A stretch of DNA of 64,000 nt from CALOCN01 sp942491735. GTDB taxonomy: Bacteria > Eisenbacteria > RBG-16-71-46 > JABDJR01. The notes beneath the pieces were generated by a model. It was not told the origin of the DNA, ran no database searches, and was given only the letters and a program-made list of their open reading frames with translations. Of the stretch, positions 23,598 through 34,000 are shown piece after piece. The translations under genes and the position numbers were made by a program. The stretch is taken from NCBI GenBank assembly GCA_942491735.1, contig CALOCN010000014.1, positions 62,001 to 126,000 on the forward strand. The letters run 5' to 3'. How positions within the stretch are numbered: the stretch's first letter is position 1; each line of letters starts with the position of its first letter.

Positions 23598-26102
23598 ATG
23601 ATTGGAAACACCCTGGGTCGCTACAAAATCATCGAGAAGCTGGGCGCGGGCGGGATGGGCGTGGTGTACCGGGCCAAGGACACGAGCCTGGACCGGGACG
23701 TCGCGCTGAAGGTCCTGTCCAAGGACGTGGCCGAGAACCCGGACCGGCGCAAGCGTTTTGAGCGGGAAGCCCGGGCCGTTGCCGCGCTCAACCATCCCAA
23801 CATCGTGACCATTCACGCGGTGGAAGAGGTGGGTGACACCCTTTTCCTGGCCCTGGAGCTGGTGCTGGGTCGGACGCTCGCCGAGCTGCAACCCGAAGGT
23901 GGGTTCACGGTCAAGCAGTTCCTGGGCTACGCGATCCCCCTCGCCGACGCTATTGCCGTGGCCCACGAGCACGGGATCACCCACCGGGACCTGAAGCCGG
24001 ACAACATCATGGTCACCGAGCGGGGCGCGCTCAAGGTGCTGGACTTCGGCTTGGCCCGGCTCCTGGAAGAGTCCGTGGATCCGGAGTTCGCCCCCACCCT
24101 CACCCAGGAAGGGGTGATCGTGGGCACGGTCCCCTACATGTCGCCCGAGCAGCTCGAGGGCCGTGCGGTGGATCATCGCACCGACCTCTTTTCCCTGGGC
24201 GTCATCTTCTACGAGATGCTCGCCGACCAGCGCCCGTTCGAGGGCGACTCCAATGCCAGCCTCATGTCGGCCATTCTCACCGGGACGCCGCGCAAGGTGT
24301 CGGACCTGCGCCGGGGCGTGCACCCCTCGCTGGCGCGTGTCATCGACCGCTGCCTGGAGAAGAAGCCCGGTCACCGCTACGACTCCGCGGACGAGATCAA
24401 GGCGGAGCTGGAGACCGTGCGGCGCGAGATGGAGTCCCGCGGCGGAAGCCGGACCTCCAGCTCCCTGCGGGCCGCGACCCGCCGGCGCATGATCGTGGTG
24501 CTTCCCTTCGAGAACCTGGGCCAGGCCGAGGACGCCTACTTCGCCCAGGGCATCACCGACGAGGTCACCACGCGGCTTTCCGGGGTGGAGGGCCTGGGCG
24601 TCATCTCCCGCAAGAGCGCCAACCAGTACGCGGACACCGAAAAGTCGGTGCAGGAAATCGGCGCCGAGCTGGGGGTCGACTACATCGTGGAAGGGACGGT
24701 GCGCTGGGCCGGCAAGCGCGCTCGCATTGCCCCGCGCCTGATCCAGATCGCCGACGACACCCAGGTGTGGGCCGACACCTTCGACCGCACCCTGGACGAC
24801 ATCTTCGAGATCCAGACCGAGCTGGCGGAGAAGATCATCCAGGCGCTGGGCATCGCCCTGCAGGACACCGAGCAGGACGCGCTCACCATCCGTTATACCG
24901 AGAACGTGGAGGCCTACCAGGCGTACCTGCGTGGGCGGGAACGGGCGAGCCTCTATACCGAGGAGGACGTGCGGGCAGGGATCCGCGAGTTCGAGACCGC
25001 CACCGAACTGGACCCCGGGTTCGCCCGGGCCTGGTTCGAACTGGCCAAGTGGATTGGTGCGCTGGCCCACTTCGGGTTCGATCGTACGGAGGAGGCCCGT
25101 CAGGCGGCCCGCGAGGCCGTGGAGCGGGGAGAGGCGTTGGAACCCGAGTCCCCCGCCGCGCACATGGCCTGGGGTTACTACCACTACCATTGCCTGCGGC
25201 ACTACCGCACCGCCGAGTACAACTTTCGCCAGGCCGAATCATCCCGCAGCATGCGCGGGGAGGCCCAGGAGGCGCGTGCGCTCATTCTCCGGCGCATTGG
25301 ACGCTGGGACGAGTCGGTGCGTCTCATGGACCAGGCCATCGAGCTGAGCCCACGGGATGTCAACCTCATGACCAACCAGGGGACCACCCTGCTCTACATG
25401 GGCGAGTTCGACCGCGCCCGGGAACTGGTCCGACGCTCCGCGGAGATCCGTCCCGAGTACACGGTGGCGCGCGTCATGGAGGCAGGGATTGGACTGATGC
25501 GCGGCGACCTGGCGGCCGCGGAACGTGCCATTCGTGAGACGGGGCGCACTCCGGACAACTTCGCCATGCGCACGTGGTGGACGCTCCTCATGAACCAGGC
25601 GCGGTACGATGAGTTGCTGGAGATGTTGGATCGGTACACCGGGGAAAGCGTCAGCTTTCCGCCCAACGTGTATGCCATCGATCTCCTGCGGGGGTTCACC
25701 CTGCGTGGTGCGGGTCGGGAGGACGAGGCGGTGCGTGCGTTCCAGACGGCCGCGGCCTGGCTGGAGCGCCGGCGCGCGGAAGAGCCGGAGAATCCGGGGT
25801 TCGCGGCCCCTCTCGGTCTGACGCATGCCGCCCTGGGGCACCGGGTCCGGGCCATGGAGAGCCTGATGCTGGCCCTGGACCTGTTCCCCCCGGAACGGGA
25901 CACCCTGTTTGGTCCCGAGCTGCTCCTGGACGTTGCCCATGGGTACACCCTGCTCGGGGACTCCGAGGGCGCCCTGGAAATCCTGGAGTCGCTGATGGCC
26001 ACCAAGCCCACCTACATTGGGCCTCCCTACATCCGGGTCGATGCCCGTTGGGAACCGCTGCGCCGCCTGCCTCGCTACGCCCGCATGATGGAGGGTTCGT
26101 GA
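23598..26102 (+). CDS. Ser/Thr protein kinase with FlgO/TolB-like and TPR domains
   Basis: An 834-residue Hanks-type kinase. The glycine loop is GAGGMG (about residues 16-21), the catalytic Lys is K38, the loop HRDLKPDN falls at 129-136 with D131, DFG at 149-151, and the SPEQ activation-end motif at 182-185, so it should be active. After the kinase domain (to about 275) comes MIVVLPFENLGQ and a domain of about 110 residues related to the FlgO/TolB-like region found in adenylate cyclases and kinases. It ends in VDYIVEGTVRW. About 400 residues of TPR repeats finish the protein. No transmembrane helix is seen, so it is cytoplasmic. Its stop overlaps the next kinase start as GTGA. Confidence 0.92.
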   Translation: MIGNTLGRYKIIEKLGAGGMGVVYRAKDTSLDRDVALKVLSKDVAENPDRRKRFEREARAVAALNHPNIVTIHAVEEVGDTLFLALELVLGRTLAELQPEGGFTVKQFLGYAIPLADAIAVAHEHGITHRDLKPDNIMVTERGALKVLDFGLARLLEESVDPEFAPTLTQEGVIVGTVPYMSPEQLEGRAVDHRTDLFSLGVIFYEMLADQRPFEGDSNASLMSAILTGTPRKVSDLRRGVHPSLARVIDRCLEKKPGHRYDSADEIKAELETVRREMESRGGSRTSSSLRAATRRRMIVVLPFENLGQAEDAYFAQGITDEVTTRLSGVEGLGVISRKSANQYADTEKSVQEIGAELGVDYIVEGTVRWAGKRARIAPRLIQIADDTQVWADTFDRTLDDIFEIQTELAEKIIQALGIALQDTEQDALTIRYTENVEAYQAYLRGRERASLYTEEDVRAGIREFETATELDPGFARAWFELAKWIGALAHFGFDRTEEARQAAREAVERGEALEPESPAAHMAWGYYHYHCLRHYRTAEYNFRQAESSRSMRGEAQEARALILRRIGRWDESVRLMDQAIELSPRDVNLMTNQGTTLLYMGEFDRARELVRRSAEIRPEYTVARVMEAGIGLMRGDLAAAERAIRETGRTPDNFAMRTWWTLLMNQARYDELLEMLDRYTGESVSFPPNVYAIDLLRGFTLRGAGREDEAVRAFQTAAAWLERRRAEEPENPGFAAPLGLTHAALGHRVRAMESLMLALDLFPPERDTLFGPELLLDVAHGYTLLGDSEGALEILESLMATKPTYIGPPYIRVDARWEPLRRLPRYARMMEGS

Positions 26103-28798
26103 TCGGAGAGACGCTGGCTCATTACGAGGTGCTGGAGAAGATCGGGCAGGGGGGTATGGGAACCGTCTACCGGGCCCGGGACACCAAGCTGGATCGGGAC
26201 GTGGCGCTGAAGTTCCTTCCCTCCGAGATGAACTTTGATCCGGAGCGCGCGGCGCGGTTCGAGCGCGAAGCCAAGACGCTGGCCTCGCTGAACCATCCCA
26301 ACATCGCCGGCATCTTTGGCTTCGAGGAAGACGGGGAACGCCGGTTCCTGGCCATGGAACTCGTGGAAGGCGAGGATCTCTCGGAGCGGCTCAGCCACGG
26401 CGCCATCCCCCGCGCCGAGGCGCTGGAGATCGCCCGTCAGATCGCCGACGGTCTGGAAGAAGCGCACGAACAGGGGATCGTGCACCGGGATCTCAAGCCG
26501 GCCAACATCAAGCTGGCTCACGACGGCAAGGTGAAGATCCTCGACTTCGGCCTGGCCCGTGCCTACCAGGGGGGTGGGGTCAACGAGAGCAGCGTCTCGG
26601 ACTCCCCCACCATTACTGCCATGACCCAGGTGGGAGTGATCCTTGGCACCGCGGCCTACATGAGCCCGGAGCAGGCCAAGGGGAAACCGGTGGACCGCCG
26701 CGCCGACCTCTGGGCTTTTGGGGTGATCCTCTGGGAAATGCTCACCGGCAAACGCCTCTTCGACGGCGAGGACGCCAGCGACACCCTGGCCGCGGTCCTG
26801 CGCCAGGAGACTCCCTGGGAAGACCTTCCCGCCGACACCCCGCCGCGGGTCCAGCGGCTGCTGGAGCGTTGCCTGGAGCGGGACCCCCGCAAGCGGCTGC
26901 GCGACATCGGCGAGACGCGGATCCGGTTGGAGGAGTGGACCCGGGATCCGAGCTCCCTGGTCATGAAGGTGCGACGGAATGAGGAAGCGCCCCCCGCCTG
27001 GCGTCGTTTGCTGCCGTGGGGAGTTGCCATGGCCGCCGTTCTCGCGGCGGTTTTCTTTGCCCTGCGCCCCGGGCCCGGAACGGCCGGTGAGGATGACTTG
27101 GTCACGCGTCCCCCCCGTGCTGTCCTGGATATCCTGATGCCGGGGGAATCGCCTCTTTCCACCAATGCAGGAATCAACGTTCAGATTTCCCCCCTGGGCA
27201 CGCAGATCGCATACCGGACCGCCGAAGGAGTCCGGATCCGGCCTATCGACCAGCGGGAGAGCCGGCTGCTGTCGGGAACCGAGGGGACCGTCCAGTTCAC
27301 GTTCTCTCCCGATGGCAAGTGGATTGCCTTTCTGGCCAACGGGAGCCTGCAGCGGGTGAGTACCAGTGGAGGCGCGCCCAGCCCCATTACCAAGGCAAGT
27401 CTGGTTTCCCGTGGCCTTTCCTGGGTCAATGAGTCGACCCTGGTCTATGCGCCCAATTTCTTTGACGGGTTGTTCACGGTGAGCCTCACGACGGGCGAGG
27501 TTCATCAATTGACCGACCCCGACTCCGCGAACGGGGAGCGATCCCATCGCTGGCCCTCGGCGCTCCCCGACGGGAACGCAGTCCTTTTCCTCTGTCAGTT
27601 CGAGGGAGAAGACTACGACGAGGGGGAAGTGCGGATGGTCAATCTGGATGGGGAGGTGAAGACCGTCTACAAGGGTGGGGCCGCCCCCCAGTACGCTCGA
27701 TCCGGTCACCTCCTGTTTGCCCAGGACCAGACCATCTTTGCCCTGCCGTTCGACCCGGTGACCGGCAAGACCAGGGGTTTGGGCATACCGGCCCTGACCA
27801 ACGTCTGGTCCCGGGTCAACGATCAGGAAGCGGACGATGGATCCGCGCAGTACTTTGTTTCCCCCCAGGGAACGCTGATCTACCGGACCCAGGGCGTTAC
27901 CGCTGTTTCGAAGCTGATGCGATTGGACCTGGATACCGGATGGCTGGACCAGGTGGGCGAGGCGACCAACGTCACCACCGTCGCGCTCTCCGCGGACGGG
28001 CGCCATTTGGCCGCCCACGTGATCGGAGAAGGGACCCGGTTGATCGATACCGAGAGCGGGATGCACGCCCGATTCACCTTCAGCGATCGGGTGGAGCGCG
28101 TGGGTGCGTTCACGCGAGACTCCAGGCAGTTGTTCTGGATGCGGGCAGTCCCCGACGGGAGCTACGAGATCTGGACACGTCCCGTCGATGGCTCAGTCCA
28201 GGAACGACTGGTCGCCACCCATCACTCACAGGTGATTCCCAAGGACATCTCCCCGGACGGCAAGGCCATGCTGCTCCAGCTCTGGAACAACGACGACCAG
28301 TGGGACGTCGGGATGATGGACTTGGAGGACCCGAACCCCGAGATCCGGATCTGGGTCGGGGGCGACGGTGCTCAGGTTCACGCAAAGTTCTCCATGGACG
28401 GCAAATGGATCGCCTATGTGGGGGCGGATGACGGCGCCCGGATTCTTTTGCGGCGGTTCCCGGATACCGGGGTCCAATGGGAGGCGTTCTCACGTCCGGA
28501 TCGGAGGCTCTCCTTCGACTGGGTAGAGGAGGATTCGGCGATCCTGGTCCGCAGCAGCACTGGATTCTACCGCATACCCATGGACATCAGCGGAGAGACG
28601 CCACGCATTGGTTCGGTCGAGCTGATGAGTGACACCTGGGTCGTCGCGCCTCCCCAGGTGGGGTCCAACACCTCCTTCTCCGCCGACGCAAGGGTGGCCT
28701 ACGGGATGGACCTGGTGTCTTCCGACGGAGTCGATGATCGGTTGGTCCTGGACACGGATTGGTTCAGCGAGCTGCGGCGACTGGCACCGATTCAGTAG
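26099..28798 (+). CDS. Membrane Ser/Thr kinase with extracytoplasmic WD40/TolB-like propeller
   Basis: An 899-residue kinase. It starts at the GTG at 26099 that overlaps the previous stop (GTGA), with GGAGGG just upstream; the ATG at 26048 lies inside the previous gene. The glycine loop is GQGGMG, catalytic Lys is K38, HRDLKPAN has D131, and DFG is at 149-151. A single membrane helix is at about residues 304-322 (WGVAMAAVLAAVFFALRP). The remaining 570 residues are a periplasmic propeller with repeated strands such as FSPDGKWIAFLANGS, LSADGRHLAAHVIG, ISPDGKAMLLQLW and FSMDGKWIAYVGAD. The propeller would sense an external ligand or protein and signal through the kinase. Start and pairing with the TPR kinase suggest joint expression. 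Confidence 0.92.
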   Translation: MIGETLAHYEVLEKIGQGGMGTVYRARDTKLDRDVALKFLPSEMNFDPERAARFEREAKTLASLNHPNIAGIFGFEEDGERRFLAMELVEGEDLSERLSHGAIPRAEALEIARQIADGLEEAHEQGIVHRDLKPANIKLAHDGKVKILDFGLARAYQGGGVNESSVSDSPTITAMTQVGVILGTAAYMSPEQAKGKPVDRRADLWAFGVILWEMLTGKRLFDGEDASDTLAAVLRQETPWEDLPADTPPRVQRLLERCLERDPRKRLRDIGETRIRLEEWTRDPSSLVMKVRRNEEAPPAWRRLLPWGVAMAAVLAAVFFALRPGPGTAGEDDLVTRPPRAVLDILMPGESPLSTNAGINVQISPLGTQIAYRTAEGVRIRPIDQRESRLLSGTEGTVQFTFSPDGKWIAFLANGSLQRVSTSGGAPSPITKASLVSRGLSWVNESTLVYAPNFFDGLFTVSLTTGEVHQLTDPDSANGERSHRWPSALPDGNAVLFLCQFEGEDYDEGEVRMVNLDGEVKTVYKGGAAPQYARSGHLLFAQDQTIFALPFDPVTGKTRGLGIPALTNVWSRVNDQEADDGSAQYFVSPQGTLIYRTQGVTAVSKLMRLDLDTGWLDQVGEATNVTTVALSADGRHLAAHVIGEGTRLIDTESGMHARFTFSDRVERVGAFTRDSRQLFWMRAVPDGSYEIWTRPVDGSVQERLVATHHSQVIPKDISPDGKAMLLQLWNNDDQWDVGMMDLEDPNPEIRIWVGGDGAQVHAKFSMDGKWIAYVGADDGARILLRRFPDTGVQWEAFSRPDRRLSFDWVEEDSAILVRSSTGFYRIPMDISGETPRIGSVELMSDTWVVAPPQVGSNTSFSADARVAYGMDLVSSDGVDDRLVLDTDWFSELRRLAPIQ

Positions 28799-28894
28799 GG
28801 CTCCCCCCCGCAAGGGAAGCGGCCGGGGCTCAAGCGCGCAGAGCGGGTTTCCGATAACCGGGACAGTCCACGGAATACTCCCCTTTTGGTCTGG

Positions 28895-28900
28895 TATGCT
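28895..28900 (+). promoter_or_regulatory. -10-like TATGCT 7 nt before the His-rich gene start
   Basis: TATGCT lies 7 nt before the ATG at 28908, with no ribosome-binding site. If it is used, the message is leaderless. The alternative ATG at 28896 would overlap this element. Confidence 0.4.
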
Positions 28901-28907
28901 CCCGCAC

Positions 28908-29375
28908 ATGCATGTTCGCCCGCTTGTCGTACTCGTCCTGGTCCTCGCCGTCACCAGCCCCGCGCTGGTGCAGATCGGCGTGTGCCTCCACGAGTCCCTG
29001 GCGCCGGATCACGACGCCAACCATCACGGGCTCTTTGGGCTGGCGCCTGCCGTGCCGCACGACCATGTGCCCCACGAGCACGAACCCCACGATCACGGAC
29101 ATCACGCCGGTGACCGCCATCCGGCCGAGCCGGGTCACGCGGATCACGCGCACCATCAGCATCACGATCACGACCTGTCCCTGTTTTCCCAGGATCCGGT
29201 AAGGCCCCAGGCCCGTGCCGGGTCCCATGCCGAGGCACAGGTCCTGGCTGGGGCGGCGCAAACCCCCGTGCCGTTCCCGGTGAATGTTTCCCCCCCGCGC
29301 GACCTCATCGCCCGCGCCCAGGCCCCCCCGGTCTCCACGCCCAGCGTCTATCGTCTGGGCCGTCTGCTGCTCTAG
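28908..29375 (+). CDS. Exported histidine-rich metal-binding protein
   Basis: A 155-residue protein with a hydrophobic N-terminus (LVVLVLVLAVTSPALVQIGV) acting as signal or anchor. From about residue 26 to 85 comes an extreme run of His, Asp and Pro with repeated HxH and HH pairs (VPHEHEPHDHGHH, then HADHAHHQHHDHD), able to bind many Zn2+, Ni2+, Co2+ or Cu2+ ions. The C-terminal half is Ala/Pro-rich and looks disordered. The start is at 28908, or at 28896 four residues earlier. It stands directly before an adaptor lipoprotein and an RND metal pump, so it probably captures or buffers metal in the periplasm for export. The metal cannot be inferred. Confidence 0.8.
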   Translation: MHVRPLVVLVLVLAVTSPALVQIGVCLHESLAPDHDANHHGLFGLAPAVPHDHVPHEHEPHDHGHHAGDRHPAEPGHADHAHHQHHDHDLSLFSQDPVRPQARAGSHAEAQVLAGAAQTPVPFPVNVSPPRDLIARAQAPPVSTPSVYRLGRLLL

Positions 29376-29462
29376 ACCCAACCGACACCACAGGAACACA
29401 CCGCGGAACCGCCTCGGCGGGATCCGTCCGTTCTTCTTGTTCCGTTGCGTTGGAGTCCAACC

Positions 29463-30998
29463 ATGCGAATTCCCGTCGCCGTGCTGGCGATCTGGCTGCT
29501 TGCCGGATGCGGCACTCCCCCTCCCCAGGACGATCACGGTCATGACCACGGTGAGACCACGTGGCCGATCACCGTATGGGGTGATCGCTTCGAGATCTTT
29601 GCCGAACTGGCCCCGCTCACCAGCGGGGTGATCTCCCGTTCCCACACCCACGTCACGGATCTCGAAACCTTTGCCCCGCTGACCGAGGGCAAGGTCTCGG
29701 TATTGCTCCGGGCCAAGGATGGTTCCGAGGCCGTGTTCAGCCAGCATCGGCCCGCCCGCCCTGGCATCTTCGATGTCGGCGTCCAGCCCAAGTCTCCGGG
29801 GCCGGTGGATCTGGTGTACCGCATCGAGCGGGACGGGCAGGTCGAGGACATCCCCGCCGGGCGGGTGGTGATTGGTGATGGCGCACCGGGTCGCATGCCG
29901 GGTCTGCGCGGGGCGGATTCCGGTGAAGCGGTGAGCTTCCTCAAGGAACAGCAGTGGACCTCGGACTTTGCCGTCGTGCCGCTGGAGCTGGGCGCGCTGC
30001 ATCCCACGTTGACCGGGCCCGCCCTGGTGGTGCCGGCCGCGGGGGGAGACGTGCTGGTCACCGCCTCCATGCACGGACTGGTCACCATGGATCCCTGGCC
30101 GTACGAGGGCTTTCGGGTGGAGGCGGGCGAGGTGCTTCTTCAGCTTCTCCCGTTGGTCGCCGGTGACGAGAGCCTTCCCCGCCTGCAGGCGCAGGTGGAT
30201 GAGGCGCAAGCGGACCTGTTGCCGCTGCAGGGACGCCTGCGACGGTTGGAAGAGCTTCACGCGCGGGGCGGGGCCAGCGACAGTCAGCTCGAAGAGGCAC
30301 GGGCCGAGGTCACCGCGCTGGAGGCCCACCTCACGGCGGCCCGGGAGGATCTCGCATCCGCCCGATCGGTGCGGGCCGGAGTGGCTTCCGGCAAGGGGCA
30401 GGAGCTACGCGCGCCGCTGACCGGCGCCGTGTCGCATGTCTACGTGACCCGGGGCGAGGTGGTCGAGGCCGGGGATCCATTGATGGATCTGGTGCGTCCG
30501 GCGCCGCTGTGGATCGAGGTGCAGTTGCGCCCGCGGGATGCGCTGCGGGTGACCCGCGATCCGGTGGAACTCCATGTGCACCGATCCGGCGAGGCCGAAC
30601 TACTGCTTTACGGCCCGGGTGAGGTCACCCTGGTCTCGGTCGCCCCCGAAGTGGATGAAGCGACCGGTCGGGTCACGGTCATTCTCGCCGTGCCCAGCGG
30701 GGAGGGGTTTCTGGTTCCCGGGATGGCGGTGACCGCGGAGTTCAGCCTCGGGGATCCCATCCCCGGCATCGTGGTGCCGGAGAGCGCGGTGATCGATGAC
30801 GGCGGCGTGCCGGTGGTCTACCTCCAGCTGGCCGGCGAGTCGTTTCTTCGCCGCGAGGTGGAAGTGCAGGCCCGTCACGGCGGCCGGATCCTGATCACCG
30901 GGGTGGAAGCGGAAGGGTGGATCGTGTCCCGCGGGGGCCAGGCCATTCGAAGGACCACGCTGGTCAACAGTGGCGCCGGCCACGGTCACGTGCACTAA
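29463..30998 (+). CDS. Periplasmic adaptor lipoprotein of an RND metal efflux system (CusB/CzcB-like)
   Basis: A 511-residue membrane-fusion protein. The ATG at 29463 has GGAG about 8 nt upstream; a TTG at 29445 is rejected. Lipobox LLAGC (Cys16) is followed by a His/Asp cluster QDDHGHDHG. Residues about 30-145 are an extra N-terminal domain found in some metal-RND adaptors (SRSHTHVTDLETFAPLTEGK). Then come a barrel/lipoyl part, a helical hairpin (about 235-305, RLQAQVDEAQADLLPLQGRL and on), a second lipoyl half (APLTGAVSHVYVTRGEVVEA) and membrane-proximal domains. The C-terminus is GAGHGHVH, so the protein is His-rich at both ends. It is followed after 11 nt by the pump gene, forming one operon. 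Confidence 0.9.
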   Translation: MRIPVAVLAIWLLAGCGTPPPQDDHGHDHGETTWPITVWGDRFEIFAELAPLTSGVISRSHTHVTDLETFAPLTEGKVSVLLRAKDGSEAVFSQHRPARPGIFDVGVQPKSPGPVDLVYRIERDGQVEDIPAGRVVIGDGAPGRMPGLRGADSGEAVSFLKEQQWTSDFAVVPLELGALHPTLTGPALVVPAAGGDVLVTASMHGLVTMDPWPYEGFRVEAGEVLLQLLPLVAGDESLPRLQAQVDEAQADLLPLQGRLRRLEELHARGGASDSQLEEARAEVTALEAHLTAAREDLASARSVRAGVASGKGQELRAPLTGAVSHVYVTRGEVVEAGDPLMDLVRPAPLWIEVQLRPRDALRVTRDPVELHVHRSGEAELLLYGPGEVTLVSVAPEVDEATGRVTVILAVPSGEGFLVPGMAVTAEFSLGDPIPGIVVPESAVIDDGGVPVVYLQLAGESFLRREVEVQARHGGRILITGVEAEGWIVSRGGQAIRRTTLVNSGAGHGHVH

Positions 30999-31009
30999 AG
31001 GAGGCTGTG

Positions 31010-34000
31010 ATGCTGAAGCTGCTCATCACGGCCTCGCTGCGCCACCGCATGGTGGTGCTGGTCGCGGCCGGACTGGTTCTTCTCGCGGGGGGGCTATGGC
31101 TTGGCCAGGCTCCCGTCGATGTGCTGCCCGATCTCACCGCGCCCACGGTGACCGTACTGACCGAGGCCAAGGGGATGGCCCCGGAGGAGATCGAGCTATT
31201 GGTGACCTTCCCCCTGGAGTCCGCGCTGAACGGCGGTCCGGGGGTGCGGCGCGTGCGTTCGGTGTCCGCGGCCGGGATCTCCGTGATCTGGGTCGAGTTC
31301 AACTGGGGCGCCGACGTGTACCAGGCACGGCAGATCGTGGCGGAACGCCTGCAGCAGGCGGAGCTGCCGGAACGCGTGGACTCGCCGGTCCTGGGTCCGG
31401 TCAGCTCCATCATGGGAGAGATCGCGTTCATCGCGTTGACCGCCGATCCCGACTCGGTCTCGTCCATGGACCTGCGTCGTATCGCGGAAACCACGGTCCG
31501 CAGAAGCCTGCTCGCCATTCCCGGGATCTCCCAGGTCATTCCCATCGGCGGTGATTTCCGCGAGTTCCAGGTGACCGCGGTTCCGGAAGACCTGCGTCGC
31601 TACGGCTTGAGCCTGACCGAGCTCATCGAGAGCCTGGAGGAGGCGGCGTACAGCTCGGCGGCCGGGTTCCATGTGGATCGCGGCGAGGAACATTTGGTCC
31701 GCGCCATGTCCCGCGCGCGCACCCTGGAGGATCTGGCGTCGGCGCCGGTGCGTGGGGAAGGGCACACCCTGGTTCGGGTCAGCGACGTGGCCACGGTGGA
31801 CATCGGACCCGAGCCCAAGCGGGGCACCGCTTCGTTCAACGGAACCCCGGCGGTGGTGCTCAGCGTGCTCAAGCAGCCCATCGCCAACACCCTGAAGCTC
31901 ACCCGGGAAATCGATACGGCCCTGGAAGAACTGGAAGCCACCCTGCCTCCGGGGATGCTGATCGAGCGGGAGTCGTTCCGTCAGGCCTCGTTCATCGAGG
32001 TCGCGGTGCACAATGTCTCGGTGGCCCTGCGGGACGGGGCGATCCTGGTTGTGCTGGTGTTGTTTCTCTTTCTGGGCAACGTGCGCACCACGCTGATCTC
32101 GGCCCTGGCCATCCCCATTTCCCTGCTGGTGGGGGTGCTGGTGGTGTCGGCCCTGGGGGCTACCATCAACACCATGACCCTGGGCGGTCTGACCATCGCC
32201 ATTGGCGCCCTGGTGGACGATGCGATCATCGTGGTCGACAACGTGTTCCGACGGCTGCGCGAGAACGCCGCGCGGTCCAGCGATCAACAACAGCCCCGCC
32301 TGGACGTGATCCGCGCCGCCACCTTCGAGGTGCTCAGCGCCATCGTCTTCGCCACCCTCATCATCGCGGTGGTGTTTCTTCCGCTGTTCTTTCTTCCCGG
32401 AATGGAAGGGCGGCTGCTCAAGCCGTTGGGTTTGGCCTACCTGGCCGCGATCGCGGCGTCCCTGTTTGTCTCACTGACCGTGACGCCGGTGCTGTGTCTC
32501 CTGCTGTTGGGGAAGAAGCAGTCCCAGGCCAGGGAGCCCTGGCTCATCCGGGCCGTGGGGCGTGGCTACCACCGGGTGCTGGATGCCGCGTTGGCCCATC
32601 CCCGTTGGGTGCTGGGCGTGTCCCTGGCGCTGCTGGTTGCCGCCCTGGCCGTGGTGCCCAACCTGGGCCGCAGCTTTCTCCCGCCGTTCAACGAGGGCTC
32701 GCTCACCGTGTCCGCGGTCAGCGCTCCGGGGATTCCCCTGGAAGACAGCGACGCCCTGGGTCGCCAGGTCGAGATGGCGCTGCTGGAGTTTCCCGAGGTG
32801 GTCTCGGCGACCCGCAGGACGGGGCGGGCCGAGAAGGACGAGCATGTCCAGGGCGTCAACGCGTCCGAGCTCGAGGTGGTGCTGCGGGCCGGGCGCCCCA
32901 AGGAGGAACTGCTGCGGGAGATGCGCGAGCGGGTGGGGGCGGTGCCCGGGGTGACGGTGAGCTTTGGGCAGCCCATCAGTCATCGTATCGATCACATGAT
33001 CTCCGGGAGCAAGTCCAACCTGGCGGTGAAGATCTTTGGCCCGGACCTGGCCACCTTGCGTTCCCTGGCCCGGCAGGTGGAAGCGACGTTGAACACGGTG
33101 CCCGGGATCGTGGATCTCAGCAACCAGGAACAGTCGAGCGTGTCGCAGCTCCTGGTGGACTACGACCGGGATGCCTTGGGGCGCATGGGCCTCTCGGTCG
33201 CCGAAGCCTCCCGCACCACCGAAGCGCTCTTCCAGGGCACCCAGGTGGGCGAGATTCTCGAGGACGGCGTGATCTCCCGGGTGGTGGTGCGATTCCCGGA
33301 GGAACTCCGGGAACACCGGGATCAACTGGTCGATCTGCCGGTGGTGCTTCATGGCGGCGAGTCGGTGGGGCTGGGGGACGTGGCGGACCTGCGATTCGAT
33401 TTGGGGCCCAGCCTGATTCGCCGCGAGAACGTGCAACGGGTCTCGGTGCTGACCGCCAACATTGCCGGGTCCGATCTGGCCGGAACGGTGGAACGGGCGC
33501 GGGACGCGGTGGCCGCGGCGGTCACCCTGCCCCTGGGTTATCGCGTGGTCTACGGGGGGCAGTTCGAGCAGGGCGCGGCGGCGGTGCGGAACCTTTCCGT
33601 GCTGGGCGTGCTCATTGTGGTGGTCATGTACTGGCTGCTCTATCTCGCTTTCCGTGAGCACCGGGTCACCTTGATCGTCATGATCAACCTGCCGTTGGCG
33701 CTCATTGGCGGGATTGTCGCGGTGGCCCTGAGCGATCCGGTGCTCAACGTGGCGACTCTCATCGGGTTCATCACCCTGTTCGGGATCGCCACCCGCAACG
33801 GGGTGCTGCTGGTTTCGCGCTATCAGGACCTGATGCGAAGCGGCGTGGAGCGTCTGGATGCGGTGCGGCGGGGATCGGCGGAACGGTTGGCCCCGGTGCT
33901 CATGACCGCGCTGACCGCCGGGTTGGCCCTGGTGCCGCTGATCCTGGCCGGCGATGAACCGGGCAACGAGATCCAAAGCCCCATGGGTCGCGTGATCCTG

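Noticed and set aside
26075..28066. Antisense ORF of 663 codons opposite the membrane kinase
   Set aside because: Shadow of the kinase coding frame, with no recognisable domain or start signal.
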